Positions 35,771 through 44,688 of a DNA stretch of 64,000 bases are shown here, piece by piece. The notes beneath the pieces were generated by a model. That model saw only the letters and a list, made by a program, of their open reading frames with translations. It did no database searches and was not told where the DNA came from. The stretch lies in the NCBI GenBank assembly GCA_012523465.1, contig JAAYIK010000013.1:62001-126000 (forward strand), read 5' to 3'. The stretch is from Lysobacteraceae bacterium. Its GTDB lineage: Bacteria > Pseudomonadota > Gammaproteobacteria > Nitrococcales > AK92. A program made the translations under genes and the position numbers. Within the stretch, counting starts at the first letter, position 1, and each line of letters begins with the position of its first letter.

Positions 35771-36346
35771 GTGGAAGGATTCGGCAATGGGCGGCTGCTT
35801 TTTGCAAAAAATTTCATAAGATATCCGGCAATGCTGGGATCCCTCATTCCCAGCTCCCGCATTTTGGTCGAGCGGCTGCTGTCGCGGGTGGACTGGAAGC
35901 GGGCGCACGTGATCGTCGAGTACGGACCCGGCATCGGTACCTTTACCGAAGCGATCCTGGAGCGCCTGCCGGCTGACGGAAAGCTCATCGCTATCGAGAC
36001 CAATCGCGATTTCGTTGACTATCTGCAGCAGGAATTGCAGGACCCGCGCCTGCACGTGGAGTGCGGTTCCGCGGCCGACGTCAGAGACATTCTGCAGCGC
36101 CGCGGGCTGGACAGGGTAGACTACGTGATCTCCGGCATTCCCTTCAGCGTCATGCCGGACGAGCTGCGCCAGGCGATACTGGCCAGTACGCACGAGGTGC
36201 TCAAGCCTGATGGCGCGTTCCTCGTGTATCAATTTTCCAACAAAGTGCTGCGGGATTTGGAACGCACCTTTGGCGAGGTCGAGCGGGGTTTCGTTTTCCG
36301 CAACGTGCTCCCCGCCCATTGGTACGATTGCAAACCTCGTGGCTAG
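35771..36346 (+). CDS. class I SAM-dependent methyltransferase (PmtA/KsgA-like)
   Basis: A 191-residue protein with the SAM-binding motif [15 protein letters not shown] (residues about 40-54) and the acidic IAIETN at the end of strand 2. The N-terminus [24 protein letters not shown] matches phospholipid N-methyltransferases and rRNA dimethyltransferase relatives of similar size. Motif IV reads [10 protein letters not shown], typical of the lipid methylase type. A substrate such as phosphatidylethanolamine is possible but not shown. The start is GTG 35771 after GGGAGG. Confidence 0.75.
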   Translation: MEGFGNGRLLFAKNFIRYPAMLGSLIPSSRILVERLLSRVDWKRAHVIVEYGPGIGTFTEAILERLPADGKLIAIETNRDFVDYLQQELQDPRLHVECGSAADVRDILQRRGLDRVDYVISGIPFSVMPDELRQAILASTHEVLKPDGAFLVYQFSNKVLRDLERTFGEVERGFVFRNVLPAHWYDCKPRG

Positions 36347-36483
36347 TCGCTGCAGCCGCGTGCCGGCGAGGCTCGGCGGGCGCGTCAAGCATGCCGAAGT
36401 CGGCGATTTCGGCTAGACTGTCGGTCTTTTGCGGCCGACGGCGGCTGCTTTTCACACATGGATCCGGAGAGCGAGGCCCAAAT

Positions 36484-38676
36484 ATGACAGAACGAGTTCA
36501 GATAGGTGGACTGCAGATCGCGAAAGAGCTGTACGATCTGGTAGCCAAGGAGATTGCGCCAGGGACGGGTATCGATCCGGATACCTTCTGGACGGAGTTC
36601 GGCCGTATCGTCGAGGACTTGGGGCCCAGGAACAAGGCGCTGCTCGAGAAGCGGGCCGAGCTGCAGCGGCAGATCGACGCCTGGCACAAGGAGCGTAAAG
36701 GCCAAGAGATCGATTTGGCCGCCTATAAGCAGTTTTTGAGCGAAATCGGCTACCTGGTGCCAGAAGGCGAGGATTTCACCATCGGCACAGAGAACGTCGA
36801 TCCCGAGATCGCCACCATGGCCGGTCCGCAGCTGGTGGTGCCGGTAACCAACGCCCGCTATGCCCTCAACGCCGCCAATGCGCGCTGGGGCAGCCTCTAC
36901 GATGCGCTGTACGGCACCGATGTGCTGCCCGAGTCTGGCGGCGCCGAGAAGGGCGATAGCTACAATCCGACCCGCGGCGAAAAGGTCATCGCCTTCGCTC
37001 GTCAGTTCCTGGACGAGCATCTGCCGCTGGCCACCGGCTCGCACAAGGACGTCGTCGAATACGGCCTGGCCGACGAGGGGGGGCGCAAGCGGCTGCAGGT
37101 AAAGCTGCAGGACGGCAGCACCACCGGCCTCAAGGATCCGGGCCAGTTCGTCGCCTATGCCGGCCCCGCCGACAGTCCCAGCGCCATCCTGCTCAAGCAT
37201 AACGGGCTGCACGTCGAGATCCAGATCGACCGCGCCAGCTTCGTCGGCAAGACTGACGCCGCCGGCGTCAAGGACATCCTCCTCGAGGCGGCCATTACCA
37301 CCATCCAGGACCTTGAGGACTCGGTTGCCGCCGTCGATGCCCAGGACAAGGTGCTGGCCTATCGTAACTGGGCGGGCCTGATGAAGGGCGACCTGGAGGA
37401 TACCTTCGTCAAGGGCGGCAAGCAGATGACCCGCCGCCTTAACGAGGACCGTCGCTACACCGCTGCCGACGGCAGCGAGCTGGTGCTGCCTGGCCGCAGC
37501 CTGATGCTGGTGCGCAACGTCGGTCACTTGATGACCACGGACGCCGTGCTGGACAAAGACGGCAACGAGATTCCCGAGGGCATTCTGGACGCGGCGGTCA
37601 CTACGCTGGCGGCCATGCACGACCTCAAGGGCACCGGCAAGTTCCGCAACAGCCGCACCGGCAGCATCTACATCGTCAAGCCCAAGATGCATGGGCCGGA
37701 GGAAGTGGCGTTCGCCAACGAGCTGTTCGCGCGCGTCGAGGACATGCTGGGTTTGGAGCGCAACACCCTGAAGATGGGCATCATGGACGAGGAGCGGCGC
37801 ACCACGGTCAACCTCAAGGAGTGCATCCGCGCCGCCAAGGATCGGGTCATCTTCATCAACACCGGCTTCCTCGATCGCACCGGCGACGAGATCCACACCT
37901 CCATGGAAGCCGGGCCGATGGTGCGCAAGAACGACATGCGCGCTCAGCCCTGGATTGCCGCCTACGAGAACTGGAACGTCGACATCGGCCTGGCCTGCGG
38001 CCTGAGCGGCAAGGCGCAGATCGGCAAGGGCATGTGGGCGATGCCGGACGAGATGAAGGCCATGCTGGAGTCCAAGGTGGCCCATCCTATGGCCGGCGCC
38101 AACACCGCTTGGGTGCCATCGCCCACCGCCGCCACCTTGCATGCGCTGCATTACCATCAGGTCGACGTCTGGGCGCGGCAGGAGGAAATCCGCAAGCGTG
38201 AACGGGCCAGCCTGGACGATATCCTCACCATTCCGCTGCTCAAGGATCCCAGCAAGCTGACGGCGGAGGAGATCCAGGAAGAGTTGGACAACAACGCCCA
38301 AGGTATTCTGGGCTACGTGGTGCGTTGGGTCGAGCAGGGGGTCGGCTGCTCCAAGGTGCCCGACATCCACGACATCGCTCTGATGGAAGACCGGGCGACC
38401 CTGCGCATCTCCAGCCAGCACATCGCCAACTGGCTCTATCACGGCATCGTCACCGAAGAGCAGGTAATGGAAACCCTGAAGCGCATGGCGGCAGTGGTGG
38501 ATCGCCAGAACGCGGGCGATCCAAACTACCGCAACATGGCGCCGGACTTCGACAACAGCGTCGCCTTCCAGGCCGCCTGCGATCTGGTCTTTAAGGGGCG
38601 GGAACAGCCTAACGGCTACACCGAGCCGATCCTGCACCGCCGCCGGCAAGAGGCCAAGCGCAAGTACGGCTGCTGA
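36484..38676 (+). CDS. glcB: malate synthase G
   Basis: A 730-residue monomeric enzyme that condenses glyoxylate with acetyl-CoA to malate, the second step of the glyoxylate bypass. The N-terminus [20 protein letters not shown] and the long inserted domains are those of isoform G. Later marks are [39 protein letters not shown] and the C-terminal NWLYHGIVT and HRRRQEAK. The ATG at 36484 follows GGAGAGCGAGG. Isocitrate lyase is encoded about 13 kb further on. Confidence 0.98.
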   Translation: MTERVQIGGLQIAKELYDLVAKEIAPGTGIDPDTFWTEFGRIVEDLGPRNKALLEKRAELQRQIDAWHKERKGQEIDLAAYKQFLSEIGYLVPEGEDFTIGTENVDPEIATMAGPQLVVPVTNARYALNAANARWGSLYDALYGTDVLPESGGAEKGDSYNPTRGEKVIAFARQFLDEHLPLATGSHKDVVEYGLADEGGRKRLQVKLQDGSTTGLKDPGQFVAYAGPADSPSAILLKHNGLHVEIQIDRASFVGKTDAAGVKDILLEAAITTIQDLEDSVAAVDAQDKVLAYRNWAGLMKGDLEDTFVKGGKQMTRRLNEDRRYTAADGSELVLPGRSLMLVRNVGHLMTTDAVLDKDGNEIPEGILDAAVTTLAAMHDLKGTGKFRNSRTGSIYIVKPKMHGPEEVAFANELFARVEDMLGLERNTLKMGIMDEERRTTVNLKECIRAAKDRVIFINTGFLDRTGDEIHTSMEAGPMVRKNDMRAQPWIAAYENWNVDIGLACGLSGKAQIGKGMWAMPDEMKAMLESKVAHPMAGANTAWVPSPTAATLHALHYHQVDVWARQEEIRKRERASLDDILTIPLLKDPSKLTAEEIQEELDNNAQGILGYVVRWVEQGVGCSKVPDIHDIALMEDRATLRISSQHIANWLYHGIVTEEQVMETLKRMAAVVDRQNAGDPNYRNMAPDFDNSVAFQAACDLVFKGREQPNGYTEPILHRRRQEAKRKYGC

Positions 38677-38700
38677 AGCGGCGCTTCGGCGCAGAAGGGT

Positions 38701-38734
38701 GCCGCCCGCGGGAGCCGCTGCTCCCGCGGGCGGC
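38701..38734 (+). terminator. long perfect stem-loop after glcB
   Basis: A 14-bp perfect stem (GCCGCCCGCGGGAG and its complement) encloses a 6-base loop, 24 bp after the glcB stop. No U-tract follows, so it may protect the 3' end or attenuate rather than terminate by itself; a second, U-tailed terminator lies at 38901. Confidence 0.6.
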
Positions 38735-38789
38735 ATGATCTAGCCAGGTGGTCATCAGGGAAGGCCGAAAAATAATTTTCTGTCTCCCC

Positions 38790-38817
38790 TTGAAACCGGA
38801 ACGGCAGGCCATATACC
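38790..38817 (+). promoter_or_regulatory. putative promoter for a small RNA
   Basis: TTGAAA at 38790-38795 and TATACC at 38812-38817 are 16 bp apart. The downstream transcript would run about 105 bases to the terminator at 38901-38931. Confidence 0.4.
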
Positions 38818-38823
38818 TGTTTT

Positions 38824-38931
38824 TACCTTGTAGGGAAACGTAGGCAACGGAAGCTGATCCTAGATTGGCGGAAGCTTGCCGGACCACCCTGCAAGGCAAG
38901 GCCCCGCTCTACGGAGCGGGGCTTTTTATTT
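38824..38931 (+). ncRNA. candidate small RNA or processed glcB 3' UTR
   Basis: This non-coding stretch lies between a plausible promoter and a strong terminator. It contains several GGA trinucleotides (in AGGGA, ACGGA, GCGGA, CCGGA and ACGGA contexts). At least one is in a hairpin loop (CTTGC...GCAAG near 38874-38894), reminiscent of RNAs that bind CsrA/RsmA. The alternative is that it is simply the tail of the glcB message. No reading frame of note. Confidence 0.35.
38901..38931 (+). terminator. intrinsic terminator
   Basis: GCCCCGCTC (38901-38909) and GAGCGGGGC (38914-38922) close a TACG tetraloop, followed by TTTTTATTT. The U-tract is only on the plus strand, so it belongs to glcB or to the candidate RNA and not to the minus-strand gene beginning beyond it. 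Confidence 0.88.
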
Positions 38932-38957
38932 GTATTCCATTCGGTTGCGTGAATTTC

Positions 38958-39251
38958 CTAAAAGGGAATCTCGTCATCGAAGTCGTCCTGCACCGCCGCC
39001 GCAGCGACCGCCTTGCGGTAGGCAGCGGGCCGCCCCGCCGCGTTGCGCGGCGCTGGCCGCTGCTGTTCGGAGTTGACCTCGCACAGCTGGAACCAGCCGT
39101 CGCTGCCCAGTGGGACCGCCTCAAGCTTGGGGCTAAGACCTTTCTCGGTTTCGAAGACGGCGCCGCAATTCATGTAGCGCCGTCTTTCCTGTCCGTTGCG
39201 GTCGATGTAGCTACCGGTGACCGCGACCACGTCATAGCGCTTGATGGCCAT
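38958..39251 (-). CDS. small phage-type protein with SSB-like acidic C-terminus
   Basis: A 97-residue protein ending in DDFDDEIPF, very close to the C-terminal tip of single-stranded DNA-binding proteins (DDDIPF) that recruits repair enzymes. The N-terminal 60 residues (MAIKRYDVVAVTGSYIDRN and on) look like a compact beta-rich domain, possibly an OB fold, joined by an Ala/Arg/Pro linker. It is the last gene of a three-gene unit, 2 bp after the YqaJ exonuclease gene. I infer ssDNA binding or partner recruitment; the domain itself I do not recognise for certain. Confidence 0.7.
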   Translation of the reverse strand: MAIKRYDVVAVTGSYIDRNGQERRRYMNCGAVFETEKGLSPKLEAVPLGSDGWFQLCEVNSEQQRPAPRNAAGRPAAYRKAVAAAAVQDDFDDEIPF

Positions 39252-39253
39252 GG

Positions 39254-40147
39254 TTACTCCTGTTCGGTGATGCGGAAGCGCCAGCTGCCGGGTTTGCGGT
39301 ATCGCTCCAGATCAAGATCGATGTCGGCACTCACCCGCTGCCAGTCGATCTCGCCCCGCTTGAAATAGCGGGTGAGCTTGACACCGGCGCCTTTGGTGTC
39401 GCGGTTGCCGGCTTCCCTGATCAGCGCGGCGCGGGCTTCGGCTTCGGCGCGTCGGGCCTCGTCCAGCCACATCTTGGCTTCCCGCCAGCTGGCGACGGCG
39501 TCGCGCCAGGCAGGATCGGTGCGCTCATGGACATCGCGATCGGTCAGCGGCGGTGCCTGATCTTCGTCCAGGTAGTGGAAGAAGGTCTCCCAGGCCGCTG
39601 CCAACGCCACTTGCGCCGCCGGGTCCGGGCCAACCTCGCAGACCAGGCAGTCGGTGACGACGCTGCCTTCGGCGTGGCAGACGACGAAATGGGCCTTGGC
39701 TGCGGTCGCGCAGTACAGCCCTTGCTGGAGCTGCCACCAGTAATGCTCTGGTGGGCCACCATGGCGCGCCACATAGCACCAGAGATCGGAGTCACGGCCT
39801 CGGGTCGGACACTTGATTTCCAGCACCGTCCGGCCGTCGAAGGAGAGCCCGTCGAGGCTGGCGCTGATGCGTCCTCGAGCAATCACCTGCGGTTCGAACA
39901 CCTCGCCGAGCCTGCCTTCGATGAAGGCTCTGGCGGCAGGCTCCAGCGCCAGGCCTCGTCGCATGGCGGGCGTCACTCCCGGCTCGACCCGACCGCTTTT
40001 CAGCAGCCAGAGCTCGTAGGGCGTGCGCGGAAACCAGGGCGAGCAATCCATCAGGGCAGCCAGCTCCGACGCATTGCCCATGCGGCTGCGGTATTCCCGC
40101 CATTCCCGGCTGCCCTGCCACTCGTGCAGGCGAACCACCGAGCTCAT
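39254..40147 (-). CDS. YqaJ-family viral recombinase / exonuclease
   Basis: A 297-residue PD-(D/E)xK nuclease of the lambda-exonuclease-like YqaJ family. The first motif is NASELAALMDCSPW (residues about 25-38). The catalytic residues appear in ISASLDGLSFDGRTVLEIKCP, with the Asp and the E-x-K spaced as in the family. A C-terminal helical part (about 215-260) is rich in Arg, Glu and Ala. Such enzymes resect 5' strands to feed an annealing protein. It overlaps the upstream annealing-protein gene by 4 bp, so the two are translationally coupled. Confidence 0.87.
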   Translation of the reverse strand: MSSVVRLHEWQGSREWREYRSRMGNASELAALMDCSPWFPRTPYELWLLKSGRVEPGVTPAMRRGLALEPAARAFIEGRLGEVFEPQVIARGRISASLDGLSFDGRTVLEIKCPTRGRDSDLWCYVARHGGPPEHYWWQLQQGLYCATAAKAHFVVCHAEGSVVTDCLVCEVGPDPAAQVALAAAWETFFHYLDEDQAPPLTDRDVHERTDPAWRDAVASWREAKMWLDEARRAEAEARAALIREAGNRDTKGAGVKLTRYFKRGEIDWQRVSADIDLDLERYRKPGSWRFRITEQE

Positions 40148-40983
40148 GCCACGTCCTCCTTGTCCTGCTTCTTCTTCTCCAGCATGCGCCGGGCGCGCTC
40201 GAAGTCGTCGCGTGGCAGCTCGTGCAGATCATCGACCTTGAAAAAGCGGCGGAACTTGACGTCGTCGGTATCGGTTTCCGCGATCAGCTGCTCAAGGATG
40301 CTGACTTGCTCGGCGCTGATCTTAGGTGCCAGCTGGCGCTGCTCGGCCTCATGTTTTTCTGCAAATTCCTGCTGCAGGTCACTGACATATTTGTTGTCGT
40401 CGAAGCGGCCCAGATACACGTCAGCGGAGAAGCCGAGCAGCGACAGGCACTTGCTCATGGCGTCGGTGAGAGATTTCTTCGGCGCTTCCTCGTCGGTGAA
40501 CAGGCCGTTGCGGTTGCGGCCGACGAAGGTGGTCTGGCCGAACTGCACGACCTCCCCGCGCACGCCGTCGAGGCGATACCAGAGCTTGACTCGAACCTTG
40601 TGAATCTTCTCGTGGTTGCCTTGGGCGTCGAGCGGAGCGCCTTCCATGATAGCTTCGTCCAGGATCTCCAGTCCCCAGCCGATGCCGATCGGGCCGAAGA
40701 TCTCGGTCGCCTTCTTGGCCAGATAGGTGGCATTGGTCGCCGTGCCCCGAAAGCCTCCGCCGCGACTGAAGGGCTTGGTGTACTGCGGGTCAGTTTTCTC
40801 GACTCGCTGCCAAAGCGCCAGGTTCTCGGCGGCGGCCCGCTGTTCCTGTTTCAGCTGCGCGGCCTTGACGTTGCGATTGGCGCGACTATCGGTCGCAGCG
40901 CTCTTGCTGGTTGCCATCTCGAATTCCTCAACGTAGCGACGGTGTTCGCACTCTTCCTGCTGACGGAAAGATGCGTCTTCCAT
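40144..40983 (-). CDS. phage-type single-strand annealing / recombination protein
   Basis: A 279-residue protein whose core (about residues 65-190) contains QYTKPFSRGGGFRGTATN, YLAKKATEIFGPIGIGW and a C-terminal KSLTDAMSKCLSLLGFSADVYLG. This resembles ERF/DUF1071/Rad52-like single-strand annealing proteins of phages and mobile elements. A charged C-terminal tail follows. Two starts are plausible: ATG 40983 (GGAG nine bases upstream) and ATG 40917 (GAGGA eight bases upstream, 257 residues). I use the longer. It is the first gene of the cassette, and a LexA box lies 150 bp upstream. The exact family needs a profile search. Confidence 0.75.
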   Translation of the reverse strand: MEDASFRQQEECEHRRYVEEFEMATSKSAATDSRANRNVKAAQLKQEQRAAAENLALWQRVEKTDPQYTKPFSRGGGFRGTATNATYLAKKATEIFGPIGIGWGLEILDEAIMEGAPLDAQGNHEKIHKVRVKLWYRLDGVRGEVVQFGQTTFVGRNRNGLFTDEEAPKKSLTDAMSKCLSLLGFSADVYLGRFDDNKYVSDLQQEFAEKHEAEQRQLAPKISAEQVSILEQLIAETDTDDVKFRRFFKVDDLHELPRDDFERARRMLEKKKQDKEDVA

Positions 40984-41133
40984 TTCTCGGCTCTCCCGAA
41001 GGCGGCGGCGGGCGCTGGGGCCGGCCTGACCGCGCAATGGCTCATGGCTGGCACACGTCGGCGGGATGAACGCTGCGAGGCCTTTAGTATGTTGAGGCGA
41101 GGCTCAGGAGAATGATCGAATACAGTTACATGA

Positions 41134-41149
41134 CTGTATAGACATACAG
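41134..41149 (-). promoter_or_regulatory. LexA (SOS) box upstream of the recombination genes
   Basis: CTGTATAGACATACAG fits the gammaproteobacterial LexA consensus CTG-N10-CAG, with matching inner ATA bases. A further half-site TACAGT at 41121-41126 forms TACAGT-N6-ACTGTA with the left arm of the box, so three half-sites are regularly spaced. The only gene whose 5' region this is belongs to the minus-strand recombination cassette. Confidence 0.75.
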
Positions 41150-41259
41150 TGATATAGAAGGTTCCAAGCCAGGATGGAAAAACGCTCCAAGCCGTTGCCA
41201 GAGAAGCTGATGTGCAGCGTCTGGAGCGAGAATTCAAGGACTTGGCTGCCTGCGCGGCC

Positions 41260-43926
41260 CTAATCGAGCAGGCTTTTCTCGACGATGCGGATGTTGAAGT
41301 CGTCTCGGCTGGGGCGGACCGTAAAGCCGAGACGACGCATCAGTGCCAACATCTTGGTGTTGTTGCTGAGAACATCGCCTTGGATTTTCTTCAGCCCCTT
41401 GGCAGTGGCCACGTCCATCAGGCGGTTCATCAGCAGGGTGCCCAGCCCTTGGCCCTGCACCTCGTCGCTGATGGCGATGGCGAATTCGCAGCTTTCGCCG
41501 TCCGGCAGGATGACGTAGCGGGCGACCCCGATTTGTTGCTCCTCGCCGTTTAGGTCACGGGTGGCAATCAGGGCCATTTCGCGGTCGTAGTCGATCTGGG
41601 TAAAGCGCACCAGCATGCTCGGCGTCAGCTCGCGCCGCTGCTCCATGAAGCGGAAGTACTTCGACTCGGCCGACAGCCGATACACGAAATCCTGCTCGAG
41701 CTCCGCGTCCTCGGGACGGATGGGACGGATGGTGATGGGCGTGCCGTCACGCAACGCGGCCTGTGATACCAGGTGCATGGGGTAGGGCGAGATCGCCATG
41801 TGCGGATAGTGATCACTGCCCGTCGGGGGCGGGCCGATCACGAAGCGCGCGTCCAAAGCCAGCGCGCCGGTCTCGTCAAGGACCAGCGGATTAATCTCCA
41901 GCGCCCGAATGTGCGGCAGCTTGCAAATCATTTCCGACAGCTGCAGCAGCACGCGGACCAGCGCCTCCTGATCGGCGGCCGGCCGGCCATCGTAGGCCTG
42001 CAGCAGGCGGACCAGCCGCGAGCGGCGGATCATGTCGCGGGCGATGATCTCGTTCAGCGGCGGCAATCCTACGGCGCGCTCCTGGACCAGCGCCACCATG
42101 CCGCCCCCGGCGGCCAGCGTCACTACCGGGCCGAACACCGGATCGGTGTCGATGCCTACCGACAGCTCGCGGCCATGCGGACTGTCGTACATGCGCTCCA
42201 GAGTAACGCCAGTGATATGCGCGCCGGGCACCGCGTTGTGGGCGGCGCTAACCAGGTCGTTGAAGGCCATGCGCACCGCCTGCGGGGTGTTGATGTTGAG
42301 TCGCACGCCGCCGATGGCTGATTTGTGCTGGATGTCCGGTGAGCTGATCTTCATTGCCACCGGAAAACCCAGGGATTCCGCCAGCTGCAGGGCTTCGTTG
42401 ACGTTGCGCGCTTCCAGGCTGCGGACGACCGGAATTCCGAAGGCCGTGAGCAGGGCCTTGGCCTCCATCGGCGTCAAATGTTGTCGGCCTTCGCCGAGCG
42501 CGCTCTCGATGATGAGGCGTGCGTTCTGTATGCCGGGCTCGGGACGGAACGCCATGGCGCCGGGCACTTGCAGCAGTAGGCGCTGGTTGCGCTGGTACTG
42601 GGCCAGATAGCTGAATGCTTCGACCGCCGCCTCCGGGGTGTCGAAATGGGGCAGGCGGTTGGCGGCGAACATTTCTCTGGCTGGCTGGGCTCGGCTCTCG
42701 CCCAGCCAGCCCGCCAGCAGCGGCTTGTTGCGCCGGCCGCCAGCGACCAGGGCCGCTGCCGTCGCCGAAGCCAGCCGCTCGCTGCGGGGAATGTAAAGCG
42801 CCACGGCGCCGTCGACGTTGGCGTCCTTGAGACAAACGTCGACCGCCTTGGCATAGGCTTCGGGCGCGATGTCGGCGGGCAAATCGAGCGGGTTGCCGAG
42901 CAGTTGCGGTCGAGGCAGCAGGGGAGCGAGTCGGTCGGCGCTGTCGGCATCCAGTTCTGGCAGGCTCAAGCCTAGCTCCACGGCCCGATCCGCAGCCACC
43001 ACCGCAGGACCGCCGCCGTTGGTGATGATAGCCAGCCTGTCGCCGGCGGCGCGTTGACCAGCGGCGAGCACGGCGGCGGCAGCAAACAGCTGATCGATGG
43101 AGCGCACGCGCACGGCGCCGGCGCGGGCTAGCGCGGCGTCAAAGACGTCATCGGCACCGATCGCGGTGCGCGTGCGGGCGGTGACCAGTCCGGCCGTCTC
43201 CTGATGGCGCCCGCTTTTCATGACTATGACGGGCTTGATGCGGGCGGCGGCACGCAGGCCGCTCATGAAGCGGCGCGGCTGGGGCACGGCCTCGATGTGC
43301 AGGAGTATGCTGCGAGTCTCGCTGTCGGTGGCGAGAAAATCGAGCACTTCGCCGAACTCAACGTCGCTGGCATTGCCGAGTGAGACCACGGTGGAAAAGC
43401 CGATATTCCTCTCCTTGGCCCAGTCCAGTGTCACGGAGCACAGGGTCGAGGATTGCGCCACCAGGGCGAGCTGCCCTGGCGTCGGCATGTCGCCACTGGG
43501 GGTGGCATTCAAATGAAGGCTGGGCCGCATGATGCCGAGGCAGTCGGGTCCGACCAGGCGGATGCCGTGCTGCTGGCAGATTTTTTTGATCTCCGCCATC
43601 TGCCGGTCGGTGAGCGGCTGGCTGCTGAGGACGATGACGGCCCGGATGCCCTTTTTGCCGCACTGCTTGAGAACGTCGGCAAGGACCCTGTTGGGACTGG
43701 CGATCACGGCGAGATCGACTTTCTCCTCGATCTCTTCCACTGTGCGGTAGCAGGGCAGGCCGCAGACGCTGCGATGCTTGGGATTGACGGCGTGCAGGCT
43801 GCCCTTGAAACCTGCCGACAGCAGATTTTCGAAGGCCAGCGAACCCAGCGCCCCCGGCCGGTCGCTGGCGCCGATCATGGCAACACTGGAAGGGGCGAAA
43901 AAGTTTTTGAGATAGTGCGTCGTCAT
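41260..43926 (-). CDS. bifunctional acetate--CoA ligase (ADP-forming) / GNAT N-acetyltransferase (Pat-like)
   Basis: An 888-residue fusion. The CoA-binding domain (about 1-130) has MIGASDRPGALGSLAFENL. The succinyl-CoA-ligase-like domains follow (about 150-450), then an ATP-grasp domain (about 480-700) with EAKALLTAFGIPVV and PVAMKISSPDIQHKSAIGGVRL. The last 150 residues are a GNAT acetyltransferase with QGQGLGTLLMNRLMDVA, the acetyl-CoA-binding loop. Salmonella Pat/YfiQ has the same architecture and acetylates acetyl-CoA synthetase. Whether the ligase part is active cannot be read from sequence. ATG 43926 gives the usual N-terminus. Confidence 0.93.
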   Translation of the reverse strand: MTTHYLKNFFAPSSVAMIGASDRPGALGSLAFENLLSAGFKGSLHAVNPKHRSVCGLPCYRTVEEIEEKVDLAVIASPNRVLADVLKQCGKKGIRAVIVLSSQPLTDRQMAEIKKICQQHGIRLVGPDCLGIMRPSLHLNATPSGDMPTPGQLALVAQSSTLCSVTLDWAKERNIGFSTVVSLGNASDVEFGEVLDFLATDSETRSILLHIEAVPQPRRFMSGLRAAARIKPVIVMKSGRHQETAGLVTARTRTAIGADDVFDAALARAGAVRVRSIDQLFAAAAVLAAGQRAAGDRLAIITNGGGPAVVAADRAVELGLSLPELDADSADRLAPLLPRPQLLGNPLDLPADIAPEAYAKAVDVCLKDANVDGAVALYIPRSERLASATAAALVAGGRRNKPLLAGWLGESRAQPAREMFAANRLPHFDTPEAAVEAFSYLAQYQRNQRLLLQVPGAMAFRPEPGIQNARLIIESALGEGRQHLTPMEAKALLTAFGIPVVRSLEARNVNEALQLAESLGFPVAMKISSPDIQHKSAIGGVRLNINTPQAVRMAFNDLVSAAHNAVPGAHITGVTLERMYDSPHGRELSVGIDTDPVFGPVVTLAAGGGMVALVQERAVGLPPLNEIIARDMIRRSRLVRLLQAYDGRPAADQEALVRVLLQLSEMICKLPHIRALEINPLVLDETGALALDARFVIGPPPTGSDHYPHMAISPYPMHLVSQAALRDGTPITIRPIRPEDAELEQDFVYRLSAESKYFRFMEQRRELTPSMLVRFTQIDYDREMALIATRDLNGEEQQIGVARYVILPDGESCEFAIAISDEVQGQGLGTLLMNRLMDVATAKGLKKIQGDVLSNNTKMLALMRRLGFTVRPSRDDFNIRIVEKSLLD

Positions 43927-44072
43927 GCCAGCCCTGCCTCGTTTCCCCTGCCATGATGATGCGATGAGCTCGACAGCAGTGCAATCGACCTGGCTCAAGT
44001 CTGCGCCACATGGGCAGGGTGAAGTCGGCTGCCGGCTGCTGGAAGGCGCGGCCAGGCTCGCTGCATGCCCGC

Positions 44073-44687
44073 TTAGTGCTGGCGCTCCAGCGCCTGCGCG
44101 AGCGTCTCGAGCGAGTCTGCGCCGGTGAACACCCGCGAGCCGACCTGGAGCGCCGGCACGCCGCTCAGCTGCAATTCCGTGGCCGCTTCGACGTGCTTGA
44201 GCAGCCGGGTCAAATAGGTGGGGCTTTCCCAGGCGACCGGCAGCAGGTCGGCGACCCCATGTCGCTGCGCCAGGCCGGTCAGCACCTCGGGGTCGCCGAT
44301 GTTGCGGCCATCGACGAAATAGGCGGTGAATATGGCTTCGTGCAAGGCGGGAAAGCGTTCGGGGCGCTGCGCAAGGGCAGCCATGCCGAGCAGCAGCGCC
44401 TTGCGGGAATTGACGACGAAGTCAGGCGGAGACAGCGGGATGGCATTCTCCTGCGCCAGCCGCAGCAGATTCGCATGGACCTGGGCCAGCTGGGTCGGCG
44501 AGTAGCCCAGCTCGTCGAGCCGGCGGCCTTGCACCGGCGTGCCCGGGTGGATCTCGATGAAGCGCCAGTGAATGAGAAGCGGGAAGCGTTCGCCCAGCCG
44601 CAGCAGGTGAACGCTGCCGATGTAGCAGAAAGGGCAGTTGTAGTCGAAGAAGAAGCTGACCGGAACGGCCACTCGGGCTCTGGGCAT
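44073..44687 (-). CDS. DsbA-family oxidoreductase (FrnE-like)
   Basis: A 204-residue thioredoxin-fold protein with a CPFC active site in FFFDYNCPFCYIG (residues about 12-24) and the cis-Pro loop GVPALQVG near residue 178. No signal peptide is visible, so it is cytoplasmic, as for FrnE-type disulfide isomerases and the related 2-hydroxychromene-2-carboxylate isomerases. It follows the transhydrogenase gene by 1 bp on the same strand, so they share a transcript. The substrate is unknown. Confidence 0.88.
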   Translation of the reverse strand: MPRARVAVPVSFFFDYNCPFCYIGSVHLLRLGERFPLLIHWRFIEIHPGTPVQGRRLDELGYSPTQLAQVHANLLRLAQENAIPLSPPDFVVNSRKALLLGMAALAQRPERFPALHEAIFTAYFVDGRNIGDPEVLTGLAQRHGVADLLPVAWESPTYLTRLLKHVEAATELQLSGVPALQVGSRVFTGADSLETLAQALERQH

Positions 44688-44688
44688 G

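Noticed and set aside
41174-41260. A short plus-strand frame just after the LexA box
   Set aside because: Only 28 codons, weak ribosome site and overlap with the end of the acetate-CoA ligase gene; the box is better explained by the minus-strand recombination genes.
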